Positions 46,080 to 58,278 of a stretch of DNA of 64,000 bases are shown in pieces (position 1 is the stretch's first letter; each line of letters starts with the position of its first letter). The notes under the pieces were generated by a model. That model searched no databases, was not told the origin of the DNA, and saw only the letters and a list, made by a program, of their open reading frames with translations. The stretch is from Adiantum capillus-veneris (taxonomy: Eukaryota; Streptophyta; Polypodiopsida; Polypodiales; Pteridaceae), in contig CM043952.1 in assembly GCA_014529385.2 (NCBI GenBank), forward strand, positions 69,924,299 to 69,988,298. The letters are read 5' to 3'. The position numbers were made by a program, and so were the translations under genes.

Positions 46080-47123
46080 ATGGCAGCAGGATCATCAAAC
46101 CCTTCCGCCACAATGAAGCTATTGTTCATAAAATATCAGTACGACAATGAGCAAGGTGCAAAGATCTACAAAGATGGAATGGACCGCTATTGTGTAAAGA
46201 TAGAAGAAAGACCTAGTGAGTTCAAGGACTTAGTGCCTGTGAGCTATAGCGGAGATAGATATCTAGATGACGAGGGTACCATGTACTTGGTAGTCCTAAA
46301 CCCTAACATTGTGGACAAGTGGGGATTGATGGGCACCAAAGCCAAAATAGATGAAGAACTCGAGGAGAAAGCACCAATAATGAACTTCCCTAATGCGAGG
46401 TTAAGAAGAGAGAATGAAACTACAAGGATCAACACTGATAACATCTATGTGGGGCTATACAAATATAATAATGGGGAGCAAGATCTCTATTATAGATGTG
46501 AAGAACCCTACATCGGAGAGTTGACAGACAAAAAAAGACTCTATGTCTTTACCTACACAGAGGGATCGGAAGTGAAAATTGCCGCTTACGATAAGTATGG
46601 CAGGCAATACTCAACAATGGGCAAGAAAGAATTAGAAGGATATACATACTTTGGGAGACCACTACATCAGTATTATGTTACTTCTAGCTCACATAGACCA
46701 GCACCAACAACTGGAGTGCAAAACTCAATGACAATAGGAGGACAAAGAACTCAAGTTGCTGACTCTTTCAGTCAACCTTGGGACTCGAAGCTCGGACCAA
46801 TGGGATCATTACATTCCAGAGAGTCAATGGAGACGAATCGAGGTAGTGCAGTTCCAATCCCCACCTATACCACTCCAGGTCCAAGGTTTGAAGCGGAACC
46901 ATCACATTTACCTCCTAGTAGTAGATTCAGGGCGGGGGAATCGACAAGGGTGACCCATGAAGTCCATGATGCTAGAGAAAGCTTTAGCCGGGACACAGGA
47001 GCAATGAGATTGGTAGCAGACCATAGACGTATGAGACCATCTCAAGTAGCAAGTGTATGCCAAAGAAGTATGGTGGTTCAGGAGATCCGTATGCACATGT
47101 GTCACTCTTTAAGCAAGTCTTAA
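46080..47123 (+). mobile_element. Element C leader / Gag N-terminal ORF
   Basis: 347 codons from MAAGSSNPSATMKLLFIKYQ. The first half (YDNEQGAKIYKDGMDRYCVK, DDEGTMYLVVLNPNIVDKWG) is conserved in element A at about 41110-41340, so it is a real domain of this family. The second half is rich in Ser/Pro/Arg and runs up to the gag domain. No known domain recognised. Confidence 0.7.
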
Positions 47124-50100
47124 GAGCTGAGCAGATAACAGATTTCCATACACAATACGAGGGATTTGGTCTTACTCTAGAAGGTACTGCATTGACATGG
47201 TTTCAACCAATGAACATAGGGGGATTCCATGACATTGACCATTTGCTAAGAGAGTTTGCTGAGGAATTCTCAAAACGAGGGATTAAGCACAATACGGTCT
47301 CACAAATATATGCTTTTAAACAGAGAGAACACGAAAAAGTGAAGGAAGCTTCACTTCGCTTCAAACAATACATTGAGAGATGTCCAGTACGTGAACGACC
47401 ACAAGATGACAGACTATCTGTTCTCTTTATTGAGGGACTGAGGAACGACACTCTCAAGAAGGACTTGCACTTGAAAGCTTGTACAAGTTTCGAGCAAGTA
47501 ACGAGAGAGGCATTGTACTTAGTGGATAACTGTACGGTTTATGGAGAGGTGTCAGCGGATACAGATTTTGCATCCAGTAGCTCCTCCTCCGTAGCGAGCG
47601 AGACTACCACTAAAAAGAATGTTCAAACAACAACCATGCCAAATGTAGAGCAAATGATAGAAGATGCTCTAAAAAGGATGGCACCATACCAAAAACCATT
47701 GCCAAAAATACTGAAATGGTGTGCTATTGAACAAAAATGGACAAATCATCCAACAGAGGAGTGTTATTACAACAAAGGGTATGTAAGGGAGCGCCAGTAT
47801 GCACCTCCTGCTCAATTAGCACCACCTCAGATACATCCAGTACCTCGATACCCAACGGGAAATGTACCAGGACCTATGGGGATAGAAAGACCGCAACCGG
47901 TATTGGGACAACAACCACCTTTACCAGGAGCAAGACCAGTGGGCATTAGATATGCACCAACCTTAGAGAATCAGGAAGAACAAGCCTTAGTGCCTGTTCA
48001 AGCCTATTATGAAGAATCTGGTGCACACATGTCTCCAACTATGTATTACCCACCAGAAGAACCCAAACAACCAGAACCATGGGGCATGATTGGGAATGTT
48101 GGAATACCAACAATTACAAGTGCTTCTGATGAAGAGAGATACAATTTGGACGCAAGAACATTGATGTTCATAGCTCATGGAGGGTTAACAGGACAAAGAC
48201 CATCCTATCCACAAAGGACGAATCAAATGGGACCAAGACCAGCACTAGGACCCTGTTACAAGTGTGGAGGTGACCATCTGATGAATGTTTGCCCACATAC
48301 GGAAATCATTAGAATTAACGCTTATTGCACTGAGTGTGGGGTTACTCACTTCATTGAGGATTGTTCAAAGAATCCAAACAAAGTGCAAAAGACGACATTG
48401 AATATGTTAGAAACTATTCCTACCAGCAGTGGGTCTGAAAATGAAACTCTGATACCAACGCAAGTTGTTACTAGAGCTCAAGCTAAGAAAACCACTAGAG
48501 AACCTGAGAATGGAAAGTTAGCGACTGAAGTGGTTAGTCAAGGACCGCGGAGTCAGAAAAACACATGGAAAGCTAGAAAAGCACGCATGAAGTTGAGAAA
48601 AGAACGTGAAGACGCTATTCTAGCTGAGGAACTAAAGCAAACTAAAGCTAGATTAGAAAAACTTGAGAGTCAAAACGGGAAACGAGAGATGAGCCCGGAA
48701 AGAACGAAACAAAAGAGTATCAAAGAAACAACGAGCTTAAGCTCAGGGGGATCAGTGCTAGTCGACAAAGTACACGAACCATTGGACGCACTGATGAGAG
48801 CTTACGAAGCTAGGTTAAAGAACAACCAAACACAAGAACAGAGGTGGATGACATACCCAAACGCGGAATTGGAAAAGCAGAGACTTGAAATGTGCCAGAG
48901 AATGATCGAGACTGCACAAGCCTTATTAGAACCACCAAAAGAAACAATGAATTGTGGAAAGGAAAACCCAATTCAGCAAGAGACTATCGTTTCACGGGTA
49001 GCTGAAAAGACTCCCAGTGCACAAAAGCCTGAAAATACACAAAAGGATGACCGCATAGTATTGAACACAACCGATCAGGAGATAGAGAGTTTTCATCCAG
49101 TCATACAGAGGATTTACGGAAAAGATGAGGATTACAATGAATTTTGGAAACAAGTGAGAGAGGCAAACTTTGCAAACGAGCTAAGTTGCCAAGCTAATCA
49201 GACAAATTGGGAAAAGGACATCAGGAATCCTCCCATAGTGGAATTTGAGGCAGGATCTCAAGTGGACTTGGATCTGCAATCTTACTGGGGAGATGGGGGC
49301 TCTGTTAGAACAATGGAGAGCAAACCTCATTCACTGAAAACCTTACCTTCATACTTAGGAGAGTATGAAGCAAAATCCGAGATTAGAGCACTTCCCTCAC
49401 GAAAAATCTCATCAGAAAAAGTCATGGACTCGCAAGGATTGATAGAGATTTTGTCAACACCAGTGACATGCACTATCACTCTAGCTGAGCTTTTGAGGCT
49501 AAGACCACATATGTGGACCACTGTAGGAAAATGCTTGGAGAAATTCGGGATAAAAGATCCAACATCGAGATTGCAAGAGAGCATAGAGGAGCTGAGCAAG
49601 CCACAAAAGAACGCTAAGCCTGTACCCTTAAACAAGGTCGGAGAGTATTGCGAAGGTGAAGAGGGGAATACAACCTTACCAGTTGAATTCCAAGGAGTGA
49701 AGACGATGGCAATACTAGACAGCGGAGCAGGGGTAGCCATTGCTACAAAAGAAATCTGGAAAAAATGGGGGAAACCAGCAATAAGGAAGACTAGGTTGAA
49801 ACTCCAATTAGCAGATGGACACATGGAGAAACCTATGGGGTTATTAGAGAAAGTTGTAGTGACTTCTTGCGGCATTGAATACGAACATACTTTTGCTATT
49901 GTCGATTTTGCCAAGGAGAATAACTATGATATCATATTGGGAAGACCATTCATGAGACAGTTGAAAATGGTCCAAGATTGGGGCTACGATCACATATACT
50001 TGAGAAATATGGAAACCACTACACGTGTGAACCTGAAAGACCATAGCTACAAAGATGTGAACCGAACACCGGTAGAGGAGTTTGATTCAGCTACTTTGGC

Positions 50101-52559
50101 GGGATCCGAATTTCCAGCTTGGTTAGGTAAACCCAAGGAGTTATGGATGTGTGGAGCTTCGAAATGTGGAAGTCTGAAACGAGAAGAATGTGTTTTAGAA
50201 AGGGCTATCGAAGACGAAACTTATGTAGGAGAACCCTTTCCAGAGGACACGTTTGAACCATTAGAATGGACACACATTCTAGCAACCCTAGATGTTTGTG
50301 CAATTCCGGATGGTCCCACAACGAAATTTTGCGACAAGGACGGGTACGACGTGGTTCCGTATTTCATGTTGAGAACTGTACTCGAAAAAGAAACTGAAAA
50401 GAACGATACACTGGAAAAGGAAGATGAAGAAGAGGTGTTTCACGACATTCCCAATCATCCAGAGTGGGGAAATGAAGCAGACAACGAGTCAACGGACAAT
50501 TCAAGCGGAAACGAAGAAACTATAACGGATGTCCGATTTTATGATTTTCCGAACCAAACTAAACAACGCCAGAAACACTATAGAGCAAAGAAAAAAACAA
50601 AAGGGGTTAGAACCAATCCGATGCCTAGAATAAGAGGAAAAAATCAATTCCTAATGCTAGTAAAGGCTGAAGATTGTGTTAAGGATAAGATTTCTGGAAG
50701 AATGAGAGGCAGTGATCAAAAGAGCTTACGAAAAGACAAAAGAGGCTCAAGAAATCAAGTTCAAAAGAATGGAACGAAAACTGAAACAGAAAAATCAGAA
50801 AAGAACAAGCGCAACAGAGAATACACGGAGTCCAAGTTAGAACGTAGAAACAAGTACAGAGAGCTCAAGAAAACTCTGAAGGAAGTTTGGACGACAGAAA
50901 TTGAGAGTGGAGAGGACGAAAACGTCAAAATCAAGGAAAACATGGATGTTCCCTCTCACTATAGGAAATTCACAATAGAGGATAGGAAGGTGATATTAAC
51001 CCCACCTATTCGAGAGAGGAAGGAGAACGAATCTTATGACGGACCGGAGGATGCAAAAAAAGTTGATTTAGCAGCTCCAGGTGAGCCACCTAGACCGGTG
51101 TACATAGCCACAGATTTGTCTCCAGGCGAGGAAGAGAGACTTTTGAGTCTTCTCAGAGAGTATAGGGATGTGTTTGCATGGTCTTATAAGGACTTAAAGG
51201 GAGTTGACCCATCGATATGCCAACACTCAATCCCACTGAAACAAGACGCAAAGCCTAGCAGACAGAGACCATACACATATAATGATACTTTTGCTAAGCG
51301 AATCAAGGAAGAGATAGATAAGCTAATGGAAGCTGAATTCATATACGAGATTGAACACACCGATTGGGTATCTCCGATTGTGGTAGTACCTAAGAAGAAC
51401 GGAAAACTCCGAGTGTGTGTCAACTTAAAGAAAGTGAATGCTGCAACAATCAGGGACAATTATCCCCTGCCGATAACTGATCATGTTCTAGAGCGTGTAT
51501 CAGGGAAAACAGCATACTCCTTTCTTGATGGTTTTTCAGGATATAACCAGCTAGCCATAGCACTGGAAGATCAACATAAAACAGCTTTTGCAACGGAGTG
51601 GGGAATTTATGCTTATCGGGTTATGCCTTTTGGTCTAACCAATGCTCCCGCAACCTTCCAGAGGCTGATGACGCATGCTTTCAAAGAATACTTAAGGTTG
51701 TTTCTCGAAATATACATGGATGACTTATGTGTACATTCTCTACTGAGAGATGAGCATCTAGAACACCTAAGAAAAGTATTTGAGAAATGTAGGACATATC
51801 GCATTTGTCTCAATCCTGAGAAATGTGTGTTTATGGTCCGACAGGGCAGAATTCTGGGACATATTGTCTCACAAAACGGAATATCCACGGATTTAGAGAA
51901 GATAAAAGTTATAGTGGATATGCCTAGACCAACCAATGCGAAACAAGTACAGAGCTTTATGGGACATTGCGGATATTATAGACGATTCATTTACATGTAC
52001 GCTATAATAGGCCAACCACTTTACAGGCTAATAGTGAACTTTGAATGGACAGAGGAGTGTGAGGAATCATTCAAGAAATTGAAAGAGGCACTCATTACTG
52101 CTCCAGTCTTGAAATCACCAGATTGGGAGAAGATATTCCATGTGCACATAGATGCTTCGGCATATGCAATAGGATGCATTCTGGCTCAGCCAGAAGAAGG
52201 AAACATGGATTTTCCTATCTGTTACGCCAGTCGACAGCTCAACAATGCAGAGAAGAATTACACCACAACAGAGCGAGAAGGATTAGGAATGATCTATGCT
52301 GTGAAGAAATTTCGGCATTATCTTCTAGCCAACAAGTTTGTGTTTTTTACGGATCACCAAGCCTTGCTCTACCTAGTGAATAAACCATGCAATACCGGGA
52401 GAATAGTGAGATGGTTCATTATCTTACTGGAATTCGACTTCACGGTAGTAGTAAAGAAAGGAAAAACACATCTTAGAGCTGATCATCTTTCGCGATTGAC
52501 GAATGGAGAAGACCCTATAGGAGTAGATGACGACATGCCAGACGCGTACTTGTTCAACA

Positions 52560-53300
52560 TAGAAATGATACCTAAGTGGTCTCAAAATGTCGTTAACCTA
52601 TTAACCTATGGAGGAGAGTTCGATAGAAGAGAATACAACCTGAAACATATTGCTATTCAGCAATCCAAGAATCTTCAATTGATTGCAGGAAGGTTGTATC
52701 AATTGGGAAATGATCATGTTTTACGACTATGCATCAATCCTGAGGAATATAATATATATCTGCGCGAAGCACATGTTCAGGAATGTGCATTTCATTGTTC
52801 AAGAAGGAACACATATAGGAATTTGTTACAATTGGGAGTCTATTGGCCAGGAATGAAAGAAAGCGTACATGAATATGTCACTGTATGTATTGTATGTTCA
52901 TCAAAACCGCCAGCAGAGTATTCGACATTATATCAGATAATGATCGCTCCAGAATGGAGTCAGTATATTGTTGAATATCTCACAAATAGAACTTTCCCAG
53001 AAGGAACGTCAAAAGCTCGTCAGAAATCTGTAGAGACAGAAGCTAGAGATTACGCTTTAATAGGAGATCAACTCTATAAGAGAGGTAAAGACAACCAGCT
53101 TAGGATTTGCGCATCAGAGTCTGAGTATGTGATAATCCTGGAGCAAGCTCATGGAGGAGTAGGTGGAGGCCATTTCTCAGGTGATAAGACAGCAAAACTT
53201 GTCTTAGCCGCAGGAATATGGTGGCCAACATTACATATGGACGCTGAGGAATACGTTAAACGGTGTGATGACTGTCAGCGGACCAAAGTACCACTTAAAA
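52560..53300 (+). mobile_element. Element C duplicated integrase zinc-binding region
   Basis: Two tandem units. Each starts PKWSQ or PEWSQ followed by a hydrophobic run and LLT/YLT, then LIAGRLYQLGNDHVLRLC or LIGDQLYKRGKDNQLRIC, and ends in an HHCC motif (H-x6-H and CIVC; H-x6-H and CDDC). Both keep all four metal ligands. Only the second abuts the catalytic core. Confidence 0.9.
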
Positions 53301-54384
53301 GAGATGATATGCCGCTTAGACCAATGATGGGGGCAAGAGCTTTTGCAAAATGGGGGATTGATTATGTCGGACCCATTTCACCTCCTGCATATAAGACTCA
53401 TGCACAATACATCATTGTGGCTACAGACTATCTAACAAAGTGGGTCGAAGCAAAGGCAACTCAAAAAGCAGATGCCAGGACCACGGCACAATTTCTATAT
53501 GAATACGTCTTTGTACGATATGGATTGCCAATAGAAATTGTGAGTGATCGAGGCACACATTTCATAAATGAAGTGATAGAGATCCTTCTAGATGAATTCA
53601 TGGTAATCCATAGGAAATCAGCCCCGTATCATCCACAAGCAAACGGACAAGCTGAAGCAACAAACAAAACCATATGCACGGTCCTTACGAAGATTGTATC
53701 TGAGTCGAGAACTGACTGGGACCAGAAGTTGCATTCAACATTATGGGCATATAGGGTAGCATATAAAACATCAATAGGAACGACCCCATATAACATGGTT
53801 TTTGGGCTAAATGCTATCTTACCAATAGAATTCTTGATTTCAACCTTAAGGGTGGCTAAGGATCTAGAGTGGACAGGGCACGAGCTTTCTGATAGAATAG
53901 ATGACCTGGAAAAGCTAGACGAGCTTCGCCTAAAAGCAGTAGCTTCTATCTACGCTCAAAAAAGGCGACAAAAGGAATTTTTTGATAAGCATGTGCGGAC
54001 TAAAGAGTTTAAGGTTGGGGACTATGTCCTAGTTTACACTCTGAAACAGCATGCTAAGAAGCTTAAAAAGCGAGGGATGGGACCTCTGGTGATTAAAGAT
54101 CTATCACCAAGTGGAGCCGTCAAGCTTGCTACATTAGACGGAGAAGAAATGCCCAATTGGATTAGTGGATGCAGAGTGAAAAAGTATCTTTTGCCGCTAA
54201 CCCAAGACATGCTTCTCAAAATACATCAAGAAAAGCTGCGTGTCCAGAAAAAGAAAAAGATTGAGGAGGAAGCGCAAGCCGAGGCGAAGGAAAGAATGGA
54301 GAAAAGAAGACTACTGCGTCAGAAACAGCGCAATGAAGGAGCAATACGAATAAACGCAGTCAGTATAACAGAAATGGGGAATGA

Positions 54385-54740
54385 CAAAGAAGAACCCATC
54401 ATTGAATGCAAAGTAGGGACCAACCAAATCAAAGCCAGAGCACTATTGGATTCAGGAGCTCAAGCTAACCTACTTTCACTCAGTTTGTATAGACAATTGA
54501 CAAATGACACGAAATTACAAACTGCCAAGCAAGAGTTAAAGAGTTACTCTGAGAATTCAATCAAAACTGTCGGATGCACAGTTTTACATATACAGATTAA
54601 CCAATATGTGTATCCTCATATGTTTTACGTGGTTGAAGACCAAGCTACACAACATCCATTATTGCTAGGACAACCATGGCAGAAGCAATACAATGCAATG
54701 ATTGACTGGAGTTCTAATTCAGTGCTTATCAAATACGAAG
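54385..54740 (+). mobile_element. Element C second retropepsin-like domain, after integrase
   Basis: KARALLDSGAQANLLSLSLY followed by hydrophobic strands (VGCTVLHIQINQYVYPHMFY) and LLLGQPWQKQYNAMIDW: the active-site and C-terminal motifs of an aspartic retropepsin. The canonical protease of the same frame is at about 49670-50010. Confidence 0.85.
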
Positions 54741-54829
54741 GTGAAAGTCAATCAGTTAAGTTCACCAAAGGAGAAGAGCCAACTCCAAAGGACGAATCCA
54801 AAGACAAAGATAAACAACAACCAGAGAAA

Positions 54830-55276
54830 AAGAAGAAGCAATGGCAACCAAAAGTTTCTATACAACCGGATTACTCTTCGACGAGGAATTCTCAACAGTG
54901 GATAAGGAAGACAAGCAATAATATAACAGCTCAACCTTGGAAAAAAACGGAGTCAAAGTTGGTATGGAGACCAAAAAAGGCTGTGCCAGAGAACACAAAG
55001 GTGGAAAACAGAGTCTTCAATACCAGACAACAGAGTGATTCCAGACAATCAAGGACAGTGAAACAGATCTGGATTCCAAAGAAGTTCATGACGGCACAAA
55101 GCTATAGCAAGCAAATTTGGATCCCAAAGATTTGTAAACAGGAACTCCCTTCAATACAATCAACGGAAACTCCTAGGTATTTCAAGGCGAGGAAATCAAC
55201 ACACAGAACAAAGCAGGTTTGGGTGCAAAGAGTTTGTGGCAAGCACAAGCAAAGCGGAAGCAGATTTGGATTGTGA
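54830..55276 (+). mobile_element. Element C C-terminal tail with W-x-P-K repeats
   Basis: Basic tail with spaced motifs KKQWQPK, KLVWRPKK, KQIWIPKK, KQIWIPK and KQVWVQR. Irregular short repeats, probably nucleic-acid binding; function unknown. Confidence 0.7.
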
Positions 55277-57101
55277 AAAAAGACAACAAGGTAACGAAGA
55301 ATCCATCTACTGATTCTACTACCAAATTGCCAAAACCAACCCAAAACCCGACCACCAATCCATCAATCAAACAAAGAGCAGCTTTATTGGAAATACTGTT
55401 GTATCATCGCTCTACAATTGCATTGGGAACTTATGACCAAAACAACTACAATGCTTCACCCACAGACACTTCATAGTCGTCCGGGAGGACTCAGACTAGG
55501 AGGGGGGGAGGTATACAGGAGCTACAAAGTAGCTACAAGCGGGAAAAACAAAGAAAAACAAAAATTATATTACAAGGGCAGTGTCTTACATGATTTTGCA
55601 ATTTTTTATGTTTGATTGCGGATATTGATAATATTTATGCCCTTATATACCTTGTTTTGCAACAAGAAGAGATCAAATGATGAATTTGGGTCTCTAGATG
55701 TGTAAATATCACTAAATAAGAGTGTTTTTGGAGCTAAAAAGTGGTAATCCAAGTCCAGAAATCACAAAGAAGTGTATATTCATATACACAGGGTTACCAG
55801 CTATTTATCGTGTATGTTTGGAATTTTTTGGCTTCAATTTGCTATTTTCCTTTATTTTTTATGATTTTCTTAATAAAAGTAAAAGAAAAATAAAAAGCAG
55901 GTGAAATGAGATCGGAAAAAAGAAAGAATAGACGGTGATGATCCTAATGACAAGGGCAACCCATGGTAAAAATGGGGTACAATTCTGAAAAAGTTGCGGA
56001 AAGCCCGAAATGACAGAATTTTGGCAAAGTGGACAGATTTCTCAGAAACAGGTCAAACGGAGTCCAAATTGAGAAATTTCAAATCCTAAAGTGCATTTCA
56101 CGACGAGATAGGAGCACATGTCAAATTTGGTAACAAGTGATCCGGGAAGCCCGAAGTTAAGTATTTTTCACTTCACTATCAAGCTCATTTCCACTATTAC
56201 CTTCTTGGAGAGAGCAAAGAGCACACAGGAGCATCCGACCTTCTACCGCCTTCTACGACTGCTACGAGAGCTCAGAGAACACCAGACATGAGAGGTAGAC
56301 TCGTTGCCATAAGCTTTTGATGCTTATCGTTAACTTTTGTCGCGAAAACTCACCAAAACCAAGAAACAAGAGCAGACGGGGAATGGGGAGGAACGCTAGG
56401 TAGGGGCACAACCGCCTAACCAAACCTTGCAATAACTTAGAGGTGGGTTACCCTAGTATAGGAGATGAGTTTCTAGCACTCAAAGCTCGAGAAAGAACGA
56501 CTGAAAAAACCCTAGGTCAACAGAGCCTGCAAGAGGCAAACAGAAAAAAGTTGTCGGAACGACACAAAACTTCTCAGGAAGCTTAACAACATCGAGGGCA
56601 ATGCAACCATGGAGTATCTCCGGGTTTGGATCACCAAAAGTAGGTCGGAACAACCGATTCGGCGGCGGATACACAAAGCGTCATTTTGGCATAACGGCTA
56701 AAATTGACGACCAAATGACATGAAACTTCACAAGCAGCTTCAAATATACATGGATGACTTATGTTTGCAAGCAAAACCCAAAAGAAAGCTGATTCACTTA
56801 CCGATGGTGAAAAAGACGCTTTCGGGCAACCAAATGGAGAAAGATGGAGAACGGGGAGCCAAAGTCAAGTTCAACCAAATAGGTGGCTTCACAACATATC
56901 CAATGAGCTGGAAATGCAACTCTCGAGAAGAAAAGTTGAAGAAATTCAACTCCAAGGCAAAAAGACGAGTTCGGAGACTGAAATGCCTATAAGGGGGCTT
57001 TTTAGCTAAACTGGTGACTTTTTAAGTTGAAAACTAGTTAGCAGGGCTTAGGGCACTAGCACAAAGCATTCTTTGCACAAAAAGACCAACATTTCAATAA
57101 A
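55277..57101 (+). other. Element C non-coding stretch after Gag-Pol
   Basis: AT-rich, no convincing gene. A 23-bp exact copy of the RT active-site sequence (51708-51730) lies at 56742-56764. Confidence 0.5.
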
Positions 57102-58112
57102 AGACATCATACGCGTATGATGTCTCACAGCATGATTTTCACATCCATTTCAACATTTGAGTGCATAGCCTCATTCCACATGTTAATCACATCCTATGAA
57201 CCAAGTATCATGAGAATTGGAGTTAGAAAACCCAAGGAAAACCAAAAAGACGCAAAGTAGGCCATAAAATTGATTTTTGGTCCTAATTTTGTCAAAATAA
57301 CTCCAAACTCATTGAAACTTTGTAGGATTGTTGATTAACACATCTACAAGCTATCTGGAACCAAAAAGCACCATTTTGACACAAAAGACATCATACGCGT
57401 ATGATGTCTATTTGCACTTACAGAGCCAAAAATGCTCATTTGTCATCATACATCCATTATATATATCTAATACATGCTACATATGAAGTTTGGAACCATT
57501 TGGTCAAGTGGATCACCCCATTAGCCCAATTAAGAGAAAATCCTTCATACAAAGCCTATTTTTGTCCCAAATCCAACATATTCAAGTCCAAACCAAGATT
57601 TGAGTATAAACAGTCCTTCACTAGCACATGGAGAGTCCACAGAACCAATCCCATGAAAAATTGATGAAAAAGACATCATACGCGTATGATGTCTCCAGAG
57701 CCATTTTTAGTCCAAATTCTATCCAAACTTGATAAATCCACTGAATAAGCCTATCTAAAGCCAAAACCAAGCTTATAGAGAAAATTGGTCCAAAAATGCA
57801 CTAAAAGACATCATACGCGTATGATGTCTCACTATGTGATTTTGGCACCTCAGGGCTTCAACCACCAAACAGAAGTGATCTACATGCCATTCGAAGGTGA
57901 ACCACCAAGTTTTATCCAATTTGGATCATAAAATCCATTTCCCTTTCAAAATTTTGCCAAGAGCCTGAACTGGACTAAACTGGCCAAAACTTGACCAAAT
58001 GGGATCCAAACTCAAATCCAAGCATATGATACTCATGTATACACTATCAGCTACAAGCACAACCAATATGAAGTCATTTTGACACAAAAGACATCATACG
58101 CGTATGACGTCT
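57102..58112. repeat. 3' palindrome array of element C
   Basis: Five copies of the same 24-bp palindrome at 57102, 57386, 57671, 57806 and 58089 (the last with one changed base). Spacing is 284, 285, 135 and 283 bp. The array ends 167 bp before the ATG of the extra coding region. Confidence 0.95.
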
Positions 58113-58278
58113 CCAGCATGATTTTGAGCCCAGTTTGCATATTTTTTCGCCTACCCTGCATCCTTAGGTCCTGAATAGCTCATGTTTCAATTTTCAAGTC
58201 ATTTGAATAGTTGAAAGCTTCATTTCGGCTTTCAGTACTAAAAAGACGCTAACTTCTGAAATTGGAGTTACAGGATCC

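Larger units (their letters stand above)
47057..55276 (+). mobile_element. Element C Gag-Pol polyprotein, 2,739 codons
   Basis: One open frame with, in order: gag domain (47057-47545); finger-like CAIEQKWTNHPTEECYY (about 47720); zinc knuckles CYKCGGDHLMNVC (48253) and YCTECGVTHFIEDC (48323); retropepsin with ILDSGAG (about 49712) and YDIILGRPFM; long charged linker; RT (about 51080-51950, YMDD at 51713-51724); RNase H (about 52060-52510); a duplicated zinc-binding region (52560-53300); integrase core (about 53330-53900); and integrase C-terminal part. After these come a second retropepsin-like domain (about 54385-54740) and a W-x-P-K tail (54830-55276). There is no archaeal-type second RNase H and no chromodomain, so it belongs with non-chromoviruses near Athila/Tat. 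Confidence 0.95.

Noticed and set aside
49327-49914. Minus-strand ORF inside the C Gag-Pol frame as a gene
   Set aside because: Antisense shadow of conserved protease and linker coding sequence.
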